Origin: Cornus controversa
Taxonomy: Eukaryota; Streptophyta; Magnoliopsida; Cornales; Cornaceae
Length of the DNA: 64,000 nucleotides
Direction: 5' to 3'
NCBI GenBank assembly: GCA_026545225.1
Contig: CM048846.1
Location: 83,531,270 to 83,595,269 of the forward strand
Shown here: positions 48,852 through 61,063 of the stretch, piece after piece
How the letters are laid out: every line of letters begins with the position of its first letter
Numbering within the stretch: position 1 is the stretch's first letter
Notes under the pieces: generated by a model
What the model was told of the DNA's origin: nothing
What the model saw: only the letters and a program-made list of their open reading frames with translations
Databases searched by the model: none
Position numbers and translations under genes: made by a program

Positions 48852-49515
48852 TGTAATGCCCTGCCAACTTACAAGAGGAGGTTTTGCCACGCAGGTGCAA
48901 CGCAGGCTGAGCAGGACACTATTTGGCATCTGCATGGCATAGAGAAAGCAAAGTTCTAGAGTCTTTCGAAGCGTTTAGAGAAGTGTGGAGTATTCTAAAG
49001 TGTTGTAGAACATTCTAGAAGGATAGTAAAGTTTTCAGAGTTGTCTAGAGAAGTGTAGAATGTTGTAGAGAGAACTAGAATGTTTTATAATTTTAGATAG
49101 TATTGTAGATATTTGTAGAAGTTTAGAGAAGAATTTAGAATAGTAGAAAGTTCTAGAATTGTAGAGAGATTTGTAGAGTGTAATTAATATGTAAGCATTT
49201 ATGAAGAACTTTCTAGAGATGAATTATGATGCCTATAAATAAGCAAAGTAATCATTTGTAAGAATCAAGCTCCAGAAGTGGGAGCCTTGTAAATACTTCC
49301 TTTGAGTAATAATACAAGTAGTTTTCCTCTTGCCAACCAAGTGTGTGGGAGTATGCAGGCCGAGTGAGGGCGAGAGTCACTACAGTACACTAGTGAGTGA
49401 CACGAGTAGAGTATGTTGGCTTGAGTGTGAGGAGTAACAACGTCTTTGAGGAGTAACAACGTCTTGGTGCTGCACGGGTGTGGCTAGAGTGGTGGATAAA
49501 CTCTAAGCCGTGACA
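48852..49515 (+). mobile_element. Solo LTR (fossil), about 660 bp
   Basis: It opens tgtaatgccctgcc and ends gccgtgaca, with ttat on both sides. Promoter-like cctataaataag lies at about 49231-49242 and a polyadenylation-like context (gagtaataatac) at 49303. The first half is full of ttctagaa/gtagag words. No internal genes. Confidence 0.5.
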
Positions 49516-50540
49516 TTATGCATATGAGTAATAATTAACCGGTTCATAAACATTTAATTGATGGATAATATAATATAAAGCATATATAGAGAGGTAAGCC
49601 AACCTTTGAATAAAAAAACTAACCTCTTTCTCAAGAATATAGCGACAGCTTTCAATTCCTAAAAAAAAATAGAAGGGAATAAATAAATAAGATGTTTTGG
49701 ACAAAATATACCTTATTGAAGTTGTTCACAGACTTAGTCAAATTTTGTATATCTTCCCTTTTTTGTTTGTGAAAATATATCAAAGCTTTTCATCACACGT
49801 CTTCACTATTTGTTTCCAATTTTGGGTATCCTCCCATTTTTTCTTTCTGCATTTCATTGAGGCCTTTTTTTTCACTGATAAATCTTTTAATTATCTGTAA
49901 TATCTATACATACATATATTTATTAAATATACTGATAAATCTTTTAATTATATGTAATTTAGAGGTTCTGTTAATTTTAGAGGTTCTGTTTGATAATTGC
50001 GTGAAAAATATGTTCTGTCATAAGGAATGACATGTTGTTCAGTAATGTAAAGAGGCTTGAAAAAAAGCTCGAAGAAAAGCTTTTCATCAAACATCTTTAT
50101 TGTTTGTTTGTTTTGAAGAATCTGTTAACACATTTTCCAAGCAATTGTCAAACATAACATCTAAAATTACAAATACACAAAATTTGAGCAAATCTGTAAA
50201 CAACTCCAATGAGTTATATTTTATCCAAACCATCTTACTCAACACAGCACTTGCGCTACATCTTCACACGGCCAACATTTCAGATTTCACTGGTGCATTC
50301 ACACAAGCAACTCATGTTCACAATTTAGTAACCACACACACTGGCCAATAGCATCACACCTTTTTTCTTCTCATTCATGAACTGACCACCACCAAGGACC
50401 AAGGCCAACTTGCAACACAAACTTTTAACTTCCTCTGAACATCACTCATCATAAACCGGAAAGTGATGGAGGAGAACATGTGTAAATTACAGACTCACAA
50501 TATTTCTCTAAAATTTGGGTTTTGGGCTTTATATTGGCTT
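49516..50540. other. AT-rich spacer
   Basis: No gene recognised. A short repeat (ctgataaatcttttaatta) occurs twice near 49876 and 49931. Open frames here are short and without family features. Confidence 0.4.
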
Positions 50541-50689
50541 TAGTTTGAAGTAACTCATAAATAGCTCAAAAACAGGATGTGTGTATAAAGAGGGGGCAAA
50601 AGACCCATTTCGTTCTTCATGCGAAGAACACGCCTCAAGCCATATGGGTCTGGAATTGGCTTGCAGTCTCCAATCTCGACATTTTTAGC

Positions 50690-51707
50690 CTAACCCCAAG
50701 TCCATCGATAATAAAATCTACAATTATTAGAGAAAATATTAATAATAATTTAAAAATTATGAAAAATTCCTGAATATTATTTTTAAACATGGTAAACTTG
50801 AATATGTGAAAATATTCGATTTTAGATGCGGTCTAGGTAATGTAACAAATTTTAAACCCAAAAAGTTATATTTTAGTAAATGTAATTTGAAAGTAAGGTT
50901 GAGATTTTATAGAAACCTATAATTGATGTTAAGGAAGCTATAAAAATACTGTGCACACTAATTTTGGCATGAGAGCCTCGAATAATAATTAAAAAGTATA
51001 AAGAGCACATAATTGTGGGTTAAAAATATTAAATGTTAAATGCATTTAATAAATGAATATAATTTGTAATTTGATAGAGATTATTTGATTAGTCCGGGGT
51101 ATTACGGAACTAATTATATGATAACTTTATTAGACATGATCCGAGATCTACCTATTGGGAGTACACTATCCTATTTTGGTATCGGGTTGAATATGACCAT
51201 ATTATGTGGATGTGGTTACAGGACCATCTGGGGAGTAGGCGAACGAATCTGTGTGTTTTCAATAATCTGGAACTATGCGATACACACCACCTTAGAGTAT
51301 GGCAGTGTTTGATCCTATACACTAGCTTCAAGAGCGAGCCACCATGATTTATTGGAGACCCAATCTCAATACGGGGGCACAGCCCTACAGGGACACAGCC
51401 CCTACGGGAGCCCAGCCCAACCATGGTGACACGACTCTGCGGGGACACCTCTTCAAAGGGACTTTAAGGAAAAGTCGAGATAATTAATCATAAGAACATT
51501 GTCAACCAACCCTATGGGGGCACAACCTGTTAAAAGAAATTTTAGCAAATGGCGGGTAAGTCCTGCCAAGGTTGTCGCATAGCTTATCAAGAGCTGTGCT
51601 ATAAAGTTTATTACTTAAAGTTTATTAACCAAATGAGTCATGGCATAATGGTTAGGGTGAGACCATTAGAGCTTATTAGCTAAGGTTCGATTCTTCAAAG
51701 TGACAAT

Positions 51708-51762
<55 letters not shown>

Positions 51763-52460
51763 AATTGAGTTCTAGTATACCGACCAAAACTCGAGTCCAA
51801 GAATAAATCGGCCCATCTTGAGCATGGTCAAAGTCGCGCCCAGCCAAGGTCGGGCGGCCTACGCGCCCCAGGCCGGGCCTGGCAGCCCACAGTACCCGGC
51901 CTAGGCCGGGCCCACATCACTTGGCCAAGGCTGGGAGACCTAAGGCTGCACGGCCCAAGCCAAGCCCACCGCGCCCAACCCATGCAGAGCGCATGGCACC
52001 CGAGACCGGGGCGCCAGGTGGGTGGCCCATGCACAAGTGTAAGTCTGAGCCCGCAAAAAAAAAAAAATAGAGAGAAAAGCGGGTTGGATATGCTGAAGTT
52101 TCAAGTATCTGTTAAAAACACCAAATGTTCCTGCGACCCTCATGAATAGGGGGCATCTGATGGAGTGTTTGACTCCTAATATGAAACGTATAACGTGGGA
52201 GGGTAGTGCTAAGGTGATGTAGATAAGAAGAATGCTTTGACCAAGACTGGTTGTTTTCAAGTGAGAAAAGGAAGCTGAAGAGACCGAGTTTTACTAGGGC
52301 ACGCAATTAATACCCTCTGAGTTCCTTTACAACTTTCAAAGCCCTTCCGACTTTTGACTTGATCATCGGAGCATAGTCGGCCGGCACCATGCCAGTGTCT
52401 TTTCGATTACTCTTTTCTTGTCCTTTTTTACAGGTTGGCATTTGACCAGTTCGGGGTGAA
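50690..52460 (+). mobile_element. Ty3/gypsy LTR-derived block (fossil)
   Basis: 51140-51300 (gatctacctattggg, ggaccatctgggg-agtaggcg, ctatgcgatacacaccacc) is a relative of 22120-22290 in the LTR-like element at 20.7-22.9 kb. A GC-rich stretch (51830-52040) and the 52360-52460 text (gtcggccggcaccatgccag, acaggttggcatttgacc) are typical of LTR U5/leader DNA. A (TA)n tract lies at 51715-51755. Edges not fixed. Confidence 0.45.
51634..51714 (+). mobile_element. tRNA-derived SINE head
   Basis: An RNA polymerase III A box (tggcataatgg, 51641-51651) and B box (ggttcgattc, 51684-51693) are 33 bases apart, as in a tRNA. The arms do not fold into a full tRNA and no CCA-side acceptor is seen, so it is a SINE relic rather than a tRNA gene. 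A TA-rich tail follows. Confidence 0.5.
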
Positions 52461-52933
52461 TATTTGCTTCATCACTAATTTTTAGGCCTTTCGATTCTTA
52501 TGTCTTTCTCCATACTTCTAACTTTGTTGCTAATGCCTCCTTTGAAGTATTATTTACCAATACTATGTCATCCATAGATAACATACACCATAAAATGTTA
52601 TCTCAAAAATCTTTCGTTATTTCATTTAACATTGTCACAAATAAGTATGAAGACTGTGGACTAAACACCGATCTAGGGTGTGGTCTTACTTTTATAGGGA
52701 ATCACTTATTTCTTTGCATGTAGTGTTAACTCTAGTCAATGTCTCATTTTATATATCTTGAATAAGATTTATAAGTTTTAGAGGTACTTGTTTTCTTTGT
52801 AGAGCTCACCAAATTATGTCTCTTTGGCACTCTATCATATTACTTCTCTAAGTTTGAACACCATATGAAAATCATTTTGTTTACTTTGATATTCTCCTAT
52901 TAGTTGTTTTATTTAAGTATTGGTTTTTATTAA

Positions 52934-53178
52934 CAACCCATCTACTCTACAAGCTTAAGTTGTTAAAGAGGGTTTAACTTTAATATTTAAATTCTTCAAC
53001 ACACCCCCTCACGTGTGGCCTATTTTTTGGTCTAACACGTCTTTCAATTTTAATTATCAGGATGACAGTGAGATTTGAGCTCGAGACCTTTGACTCTGAT
53101 ACCATATTATCAACCTATCTACTCTAAAAGCCTAAGCTATTAGAGGGGGTTTAACTTTAATATTAAAATCCTTCTACA
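52934..53178 (-). mobile_element. SMART-like TRIM retrotransposon (fossil)
   Basis: Two direct repeats of about 70 bp (about 52934-53004 and 53107-53178, sharing gggtttaactttaatatt) flank some 100 bases. On the minus strand, just after the right repeat, tggtatcagag (53094-53104) is a Met-tRNA primer site, and a G-rich purine tract (gaggggg) precedes the left repeat. Total about 245 bp, without genes, which matches the smallest known plant LTR elements. Confidence 0.65.
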
Positions 53179-53685
53179 GCTTCCATAGTGGATCTACCTG
53201 GCATAAATTCGAATTAGTTTTTAGTAAGGGTGACAATTCATGTTGACGGGTCATAATCGTGTCGCGTCAATCTATGAGTATTCTACTAAACACACCAACC
53301 CAAACCCGGTCTGTTTGATAATCATGTCAAGGACCCTTGACACTAATTTGACCCGCTTATTAAATGGGTTACACGAGGTGACCTATTTAACCCGTTTAAC
53401 TTAAATAGGTCATGTAACCGGACCCATTTATTAACTTAAGTATAAAGTATAAAATGCAAACATATTGAAAAAATTAAGATAATAGTTTACTAAATTTATG
53501 AAAAAAGAATAATTTGGACAGTACAATTATAAAGAAAGGCAAAAAAATAATATCCATATTGAATTTATATTGAAATAGTAGAAATGTTCATTGTAATTTA
53601 AAGTAGGTTACAGGTTCACCTGACGCGATTAATTAAACGGGTATAATCGGTTAAATGGGTTGAAATCCAAAATACAAACCCGATA

Positions 53686-56114
53686 TGTAATACCTCGTTA
53701 TTGTGAGGTTATTTAAATGAGTCATTTATTTATTTAGACGATTGATTTGTGAATGTTTTAAATGCTTTAATTTAAATTTTTTTCAATATTTTTATTTATG
53801 TTTAATTTAGATGTTAATTGTGTGGTATTAAATGCTTTGGTTGTTTTAAATAAGTGTATAGTAGTTTTATTAAAAAAAAATTATATATATATATAAATTT
53901 TTTTTGGGCTTTTATTTTTATTGGTGAGGGTTGGACCTTTTAATTTTCTTTTATTTTGGGTTTGGTTTTGTTTTAGTGTACATTTGGGCTCATGGGAGGA
54001 AGGAATGGGTTTATTTTATTTAGGCCCATGCCGAGATATTTTAATATATATATATATATATATTAGAGTTCTACAAATTTCATTGTACGTATATTTTTTA
54101 GAGAGAGAGGTATAGAGAGGGAGATAGAAAGTCTAAAAAGGATTTGAGAAAAGGAATTGAAGAGGATCATGATTTTGGGCAAAAAGCTTTGGGTTTAAAT
54201 GATTTCTACATTTGTTTTCAAAGAGGCAAGTAACTTTTCTTCTCTTCCCCTTTGAATTTGTAAACTCTTCACCTCTAAAACCATATCTATATGTATATAT
54301 ATTTTTAGGGTAATGCTACTTAGGCAGAATTCTTAGGCAGAATTCGTAGGCAGAAATATTTACATCCATTAGATGTATGTGGTAGGCCCCACCACATACA
54401 CTCACCACATGCATCCAATGGATGTAAATGTTTCTGCCTACGAATTCTGCCTAAGAATTCTGCCTGAGTAGCATTACCCATATTTTTATATATAAAGCAT
54501 GAATGTATTGCGTTAAACTAGAGTTTCGTTTCTAATATATATATATATTAATAGAAACTAGTGTTTTGTTTTTGGAGATATATATGTTGAACAAAATCTA
54601 ACATTTCGTTTATAAAATGTATATGTAGTGAATTAAATCGTGTTATATGTATTTTCATTTAATTTCTGTAAACAGTGTCGATCTCTAGAATTTTTTGACA
54701 AACGTATTTTGACTTCACGAGACCCATTCTCGATCAGAAACGACACAATAAGCAAAACTTAGTAGCATTTGCTACTAGCCCATGTCATTTTTTAGCCGAA
54801 AACCTTCATATAAGTCTTCAAAATAATATTTTTTCATCCGTGGAATATTTCGAGAATTTTGTTCATGGACCAAACGAACTCAGAATTGGCTAAAAATTAA
54901 TATTTAGTAGTTTTTAATTATTAGGTTTCTTATTTATTTTGTTTAGAACTTTTGGAGAAATTTTTATTTTTAGCGGTTTCCTTGTGTTGCTAGTTTCCTT
55001 CCGTTTTTAGGTTTTCCTGTGCTATTAGAATTAGAATTTCTTTATAATAAATATATGTACTAGAGAGTGTAGATCATGCAACCCATTCAATTATCAAATA
55101 CTTGTGAATAGTGTTGTGAACTATAAGTCCGACGGCAATGTTTCCCTTTTATTTCTTTATTCATAAATTTGACTCCTTTCTCTTGTCTAAATTATTGATT
55201 ATACGTCCTTGAATTACCGGGTTTGGTCTTAGGATGGAATATGATGTGTATTATGTGGATTTTATATTTTTTTAAGAAAAAATGATAAATTAGTTTAAAT
55301 GCATAGTTATGTGCCTATAATCTACTCTTTGTAATGATATATATATATATATATATGTATATGTACGGTATGTCAGGATTGCCATACAAAATTAGGAGCA
55401 AGTTAATAAGTAGTCTCACCAATATATATACACGGCATGTTAGGATTGCCATACGGAATTGGGAGCTAGCTAATAAGCAGTCTTACCAATATATATACGA
55501 CATGTCAGGATTGTCTTTTTATAATTATATTTTGTTATTGTTCGTTATTATGTAAAATTGTTTATCAATTGTGTTATAAGTATGAAATTTGTGTATTTAT
55601 CATGTAATTTAGGTTGTTTGGATGGGAGATGATTGGTTTATCGATTCTCTGATTGTGATATAGTAGAGAGGACTTGCTCGTGGGTTTAACCCACTCTTTA
55701 TTGATATTTTAGGTCATAGGAAGTTCCAGCCACAGAGTTGAGTTTGAGATTCTTCTTAAATTCACGTGTCTACATTCTATTACAGTTTTTTAGAGTAGGG
55801 ATTTGATTATATTTTATTTTTAGTTTATTAGACTATGGTTTATTTCTAATTTTGGATTTGGATTAGGGGTCCTTGGTTTACTGATTCTTGAGTTGTATTT
55901 AATTGAGGATGTTGGTATATACTCTAAATTAAATTATGAAATAGCTATGGAGATTTATGGTTTATGATTTATTATTTATTAGATTTTCTTTCTGCTAATA
56001 AATTCCTTTTTTATTGCATCTTGTACTCTATGCTTATTTATTATCATGTGTTGGTCTTTCCTAATTTGTGTATAATCCTGGCCAATTTATGCATGGAAAT
56101 AAGGGGATATCACA
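53686..56114 (+). mobile_element. LTR-like block inside the hAT element (fossil)
   Basis: It starts tgtaatacctc and ends ggggatatcaca, which are imperfect inverted ends as in gypsy LTRs. About 2.4 kb without genes. It splits the hAT sequence between cccgata and tgacacgatt. No clean 5-bp duplication was found. A tandem repeat at 55365-55520 (cggcatgtyaggattgccat) lies inside. Confidence 0.4.
54299..54488. mobile_element. Mutator-like MITE, 172 bp, with perfect 9-bp TSD
   Basis: atattttta lies on each side (54299-54307 and 54480-54488). The element is a near-complete hairpin: gggtaatgctacttaggcag at the left and its inverse gagtagcattaccc at the right, with both arms running about 75 bases. 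A 9-bp duplication points to Mutator-like transposition. Confidence 0.75.
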
Positions 56115-57089
56115 TGACACGATTATTCAAACGGTTTAAATGGGTTGACACGATTGTGACACAAATACAATTAAGGTCAACTCAAACCCGCTAACTTCGT
56201 GTTGTGTTGGCAGGTTGTGTCGAATTTTGTCACCCCTAGTTTTTGGTTATTGATGTATATTTCCTTAATCTTAGCAAAAAACCTTTCCCATAATTTCATT
56301 GTATAATTCATTAATATAATTCCTCCATCATTTCCATAATTTTGTATACCTCCTTATTTTATAAATTGGTACTATTGTGCTTTTCGTCCACTCCTTCGGC
56401 ATCCTTCCCTCTTTTAGAATTTTGTTAAACAACTTTGTTAACCATTTATGTCTCTCTTTCCTAAAGTTCTCCACGCCTCAATAGGTATGTTATCCGGTCC
56501 AACGACCCTATTATTTCCCATTTCTTTAGTATCTCATCTACTTCCTTTTTTTGAATTTCATTTACCATTCACATGTATGGTTCATTACTTACGACTTCTT
56601 AGTCTAGTATACTCCTCATTTAGTAAATGTTGAAAGTAAGTTTTTCATTTTTCTAATATATTTTTATCTTTAATTAATATAGTTTGATTTATATCCTTAA
56701 TACACCTAACATGATCCACATCTTTAGTCAACCTCTCTCTTTTCTTTATCCAATTTGTAAATAGCTATTTCAGCCTCTTTTGTTCCTAATTTTTCGTATA
56801 CATTATTTAGTGCATTTAGTTTGGCCTTGGCTACCATCTTTTTAGCTTCATATTTAATTTTATTGTATTTCTCTTAGTCCTCTCTTTTCTTAATTTTTTT
56901 CCATTTTTTAAATCTCTTCCTTTTATTTTTATTGCTTGTTGTATTTCATCATTCTACCACCATATTTCTTTTTTAATAAATTTTTCCCCTTAGTTTCTCC
57001 TAGAGTTTCTTTTGCTATGCTTCTAATACAACCTGTGTTCCTAGTTTTTGAATATTCTTTAAACAAGTTGCTTCAAAAACATTAGACCT

Positions 57090-57860
57090 GAAAAAATAGT
57101 AAGGCATTGGTAGCAAACAAAATATGGGTGATTTGGAAAACCTATCTCCAAATAGAAACTCCTTTGATTAAATTCCTCTTAACAACTTAGTGAATGAGTA
57201 ATGAAAGCCTTTAGTGCAAAAGAGGAAATGGCAAGGAGACAAAGGACTCCTTGCCTTGGATCTTTCGATGGATGAATCAAGCCCCTAGATTTGGCATTAA
57301 TAGTCTTGGAATACGACACTTGTGAAACACAACTCATAACCATTCTAACCATTCTGACCCCTTGTTTTGCAAACCCCATTCGTTCTAGCATACACTGTTT
57401 AAAAACCCATTCCACCCTATCACACGTCTTTGCCATATCCGGTTTTGAAGCCACATAACCGATTAATGGCCAATTTAATCTCTTCCTCCAAACACTCCTA
57501 TAAAAACTTTGTACACATCTCTTGGGCAACCTTACATTGTACTAAATCCCAAAAACTAGAATTTGAGAGGCAGTAGATGAAGAAAAAAGCTGTGAAAAAT
57601 TAGTTTCAGCCACATATCTAAGCTCTTGTTTAGTCTCCACCCAATTATATGCCGAGTCTTCCATTATTTTTCCTTCGGATCATCGCTTTTTGGTGAAAGT
57701 ACTTGCTAGTGTTGTCACCATGCCTCAAAGAAATGAGGGATTTTTGCTTCAAATACATATCTTCTGTTCTCCACACCTTAGCCATCTCTCGTTCAATTCT
57801 TGTATATTCACGCATATCAAACCCATCCTCACACTCTTTCAGCTTTGACAACTAATGAAG
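57090..57860 (-). mobile_element. L1 LINE fragment (reverse-transcriptase part)
   Basis: Minus-strand text SLISLRHGDNTSKYFHQKA (about 57750-57690) and CDRVEWVFKQCMLERMGF (about 57420-57360) is the usual plant L1 order. A sequence like PSKDPRQGVL follows where active elements have PSRGLRQGDPLSP. The piece between is missing and the frame is interrupted. Confidence 0.7.
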
Positions 57861-57899
57861 AACATCAACTTAAAACACTTTCATGTATTTGTGATCTAA

Positions 57900-58460
57900 A
57901 ATATATAAAACCACTCCAAAAAATTGAGGATGAGATTTTTTTCTCAAAAACTCAATCATGTTGAAATATATCTATGTTGTAAATAGTTGGGTAAAAGAGG
58001 AGTTTAAATCGACAAGAGAGTCCACATACAAACTGAAAAAGTGATGTTAAAATCCTATTGGACGTCTCAACAAGTTTGATTGAAAAGGAGTTAAAACCAA
58101 AAAGTAGATTTATAAAAGCATCAGACCCTTACCAACTGGTTGGACAAAATGCCAACCGGTTGGAAAACTCAGAAGCTTGGAAATCCAAACTCCTGAGACC
58201 AAACCAACCGGTTGGGAAATTCTGAAAATTAAATCTTAATCATTTAAAGCATATTTTCAAAACCCTTTTTCAACCCAACTCGATGTGCAAGTGTTCTCAT
58301 GCATATACCTGTTATAAGTGATATCTAAATCTGTTCCAATGGTATCAAGGCACTTGATACTTGGCTTTCATGATCGAGACTCAAATTTAAAAATAAAATT
58401 ACAACTTGATGAACACAAGTTTTGACACTGAAATTTGCCAACATTTAAACTAATTTTCTC
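57900..58460 (-). mobile_element. Copia-type LTR with CCAACCGGTTGG repeats (fossil)
   Basis: Three 12-bp palindromes, ccaactggttgg, ccaaccggttgg and ccaaccggttgg, occur at about 58132, 58153 and 58205. Style and position match the LTRs at about 27.1 and 62.7 kb. No genes. Ends approximate. Confidence 0.4.
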
Positions 58461-58577
58461 ACAAACCTCACCATTATTGTATTCCCCTCACTTCTATTAT
58501 TGCACCAAGTAAAAAAGAGCCCTTAAAACCAAAATAAGTAGCCCGCAACTACAGTTTAAAATTTTAAAGCCCCTAAG

Positions 58578-58769
58578 CATCCATCTATTCAAATTATTAA
58601 TACGAGCAAAAGTGTGTGTATTCTCTATGGTTAGTTTATTGATAAAGCAATTCAGTACAGTCTTGGTTCACAACATCCATCTATTCAAATTATTAATACG
58701 AGCAAAAGTGTGTGTATTTTCTATGGTTAGTTTATTGATAAAGCAATTCAGTACAGTCTTGGTTCACAA
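58578..58769. repeat. 96-bp tandem pair, nearly identical
   Basis: Two units, 58578-58673 and 58674-58769, start catccatctattcaaatta and differ at one position by eye, so the duplication is recent. Confidence 0.9.
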
Positions 58770-59065
58770 CATCCATTAACCACTTTGGCCATACATTCCT
58801 CTTTACCTCTCCATGCTTAGCATTGTAAAGCCCATCTAGTCAACTTACCAGCAACATAAACTATATAGTTCATGAGCAACTCAGGTTCGGCTTGTCAAAA
58901 GCTCAGCTCATATTTGTTCATTAAGTAAATGAACCGAGCGTCAACACATTTTTCAAGCTCGTTTAACAAACAAGTTGAGCCCAAACAATGCTGATCAACA
59001 AGCTCGTACAAGGCCTATATAGGTTTAGTCCATATCTAAAGCCCATTATATTATGTATTTGTATG

Positions 59066-59342
59066 ATCAAATACAGTGACGGACCCAAAAAATTATGGGG
59101 GCGGCCTTTAACAAGAAGAAGATAAAATAAATTCAAACTATTGTAGCAAAGCGTAAATGAGAGAGAAGGAATAAGTTAAATCTAATTTTTTTAGTGGTGG
59201 CACACATGTATTGGTTTTTTTTTTTAATAATTTCAGTTGGGGCATTTTCAAAATTATACAAACTTACGGATATATTATACAGAAAAGAAAATGCCCTATC
59301 CGCCCCCACTGGACCCTTGCTCAGTTCGTCCCTGATCAAATA
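59066..59342. mobile_element. hAT MITE, 261 bp, with perfect 8-bp TSD
   Basis: atcaaata flanks it at 59066-59073 and 59335-59342. The ends cagtgacggaccc and gttcgtccctg are inverted relatives and resemble the ends of the 1.56-kb element at 47036-48590, so both may use the same transposase. No coding. Confidence 0.75.
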
Positions 59343-59409
59343 TAATGTAAGCCCAACCCCTGAATACCATTGACCTGTTCAACTATATTCTCTGATTTAA
59401 ACAAAATAT

Positions 59410-59591
59410 GAGATTAATCCAAAAATGGAGAGGTCGTACATTGATGCGATGGCAAGTGCCTTCGCCCAAAACCGATAGGTCTCGGGTTCAAGACTTGGAA
59501 ACAATCTCTCCACAAATGGCTCTCCTAGACCCTACTCAAGCGGGAGTCTTGTGCACTGGATACAACATTTTATTATTGAGACGAATCCAAA
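59410..59591 (+). mobile_element. tRNA-derived SINE with 14-bp target duplication
   Basis: An A box (tggcaagtgcc, 59450-59460) and a B box (ggttcaagac, 59485-59494) identify the tRNA-like head. Flanks gagattaatccaaa (59410-59423) and gagacgaatccaaa (59578-59591) are target duplications with two differences. It lies in L1-related DNA whose uninterrupted form is seen at about 60230-60270. Confidence 0.7.
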
Positions 59592-60399
59592 TTTGCTACC
59601 AAGAAATCTGCCTCTCATTCCCAAAATCAATTTTAAATTTGGTGAGAATTCTTGCGACGACCCCATTCATATGGGATTAAGGCAAGGATGATGATGGTGA
59701 TTGTGCACACGACGCACGCAAAAGCAAATCAAATTTATTGATAAAGAAGATCAGTACAACCCAGGTTCAAATCATCCATTAACCACCATGAACACGATGC
59801 ACGCAAAAGCAAATCAAATTTATTGATAAATAAGATCAGATCATCTATTAACCACCATGACCTTACATCACTCTCTACCTCTCCATGCTTACATTGAAAA
59901 GCCCATCTGCTCAAATTATCAGCAGCTATTCTGAAAGTAGGACTGCAATGAACCGAGCAGCTCATGAACAGTTTTGGCTCAGCTCAGCAAAAGCTCGGCT
60001 AGTTCGTTAGTTAAGCAAATGAACTGAGCTTGAACACATTTTTCAAGCTCATTTAATGAACGAGCCAAGCCCAAACATTTTAAAGCTTGGCTCGTTGAGC
60101 TAGTGAACAAGCTCATGGAAGGCTTATGCAGATTTAGTCCATATGTATAACCATTACATTGTGTACTTGTGTGATAAAATATAATGCAAGCATAGCCCAT
60201 GAACATATACCATTGAGCTGTTCAACTATATTCTCTGATTTAGACAAAATATCATTGAGATGAATCCAAATCTGCTGCCAAGAAATCTGCCTCTCATTCC
60301 CAGATTTAATTCTAAAAAGGGCTTGTTTCCATACCACACCTCTTACTGTATGTTCAACCATTCTCCTCACATTGAGGTTAACAAGCACAGGTAACCTCT

Positions 60400-61063
60400 A
60401 ATGGCAGCATTGCCAGAGAAAAAAGTGAACCTTCACTGGCACCATAATTTTCCAGATTCCTTTCTACCATGATGAAAGCTCCCGTTGATGACTGCTGCAA
60501 GCACCCCCTGCACTTAGGTCATGCCTTTTGCATTAATTACATAGCCAAGATGTAAACACTTCTAATAGTGAACATTCCATCTGATGTAAATCCCTAATGC
60601 CTAGAATCTGAGTACAATATTCTCTAATAGGTAGGTGGAGGATTAAATCAGCATCTTTTTGATTGAAAACACTAGTAACCGACTCTTTTTTCCATTTTTT
60701 ATTGATTGATCAATCAAATCTTCAAATTTCTGAATTTCACTCCTATCATATGAAGTTGTGACCACAAAATGAGTTGGATTAGGAAGCTAGTTGTCCCTCC
60801 AACCCTAAACACCTTTATCATTAACGATCCTCCATTTCATACTTTTTTAAGCAATATGCTTAGCAGAGAAGAAACTCCTCCAAATCCATGATGTCTTATA
60901 TCCACTAGATGAGACCATAAAATCCACTTGAGCCAACTCGTTGGGGTCAGGGCCTGTGCTTCTTTACTGCAGTTTGCATATCACATTGGGCCCATGCATC
61001 TTTTTTACTCTAAAGTAACTTTTTCTTTATAAGTAAAGATTTCATAGAAAAACATTCAAACGG
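60400..61063 (-). mobile_element. Degraded L1-like DNA
   Basis: Continuation of L1-related sequence on the minus strand with many stops. No further domain could be read with confidence. Confidence 0.35.

Larger units (their letters stand above)
53215..56244. mobile_element. hAT-type element, 3.0 kb, with perfect 8-bp TSD
   Basis: tagttttt is found at 53215-53222 and 56237-56244. The ends are agtaagggtgacaattc and gaattttgtcacccc, inverted relatives. The sub-terminal text repeats acgggtcataatcgtgtc and its inverted form, as in plant hAT elements. Without its own insertions it is only about 0.6 kb. No transposase seen. Confidence 0.65.
52490..57065 (-). mobile_element. RTE LINE split by nested insertions
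   Basis: The minus-strand reverse-transcriptase text is in two parts, 52490-53214 and 56245-57065, which are the C-terminal and N-terminal halves. It is related to but clearly older than the copies at 12.4 and 40.5 kb. Many stops are present. The endonuclease is missing. Between the halves lies a hAT element carrying further insertions. Confidence 0.65.
58610..60400 (-). mobile_element. Two related L1-tail blocks
   Basis: Text at about 58645-59070 and 59330-59410 is paralleled by 59735-60240 (tttattgataaa, ctctccatgctta, catttttcaagctc, tttagtccatat). From 60240 the minus strand continues WKQALFRIKSGNERQISWQQ, part of an L1-type C-terminus. A hAT MITE (59074-59334) and a SINE (59424-59577) interrupt the first block, and a small tandem pair lies at 59709-59865. 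Confidence 0.5.

Noticed and set aside
48852-49515. Cassandra-type TRIM with 5S rRNA-like promoter
   Set aside because: No 5S internal control region could be read; a TATA-type promoter is seen instead.
51634-51714. tRNA gene
   Set aside because: A and B boxes are present but the cloverleaf arms and acceptor stem do not pair; called a SINE head.
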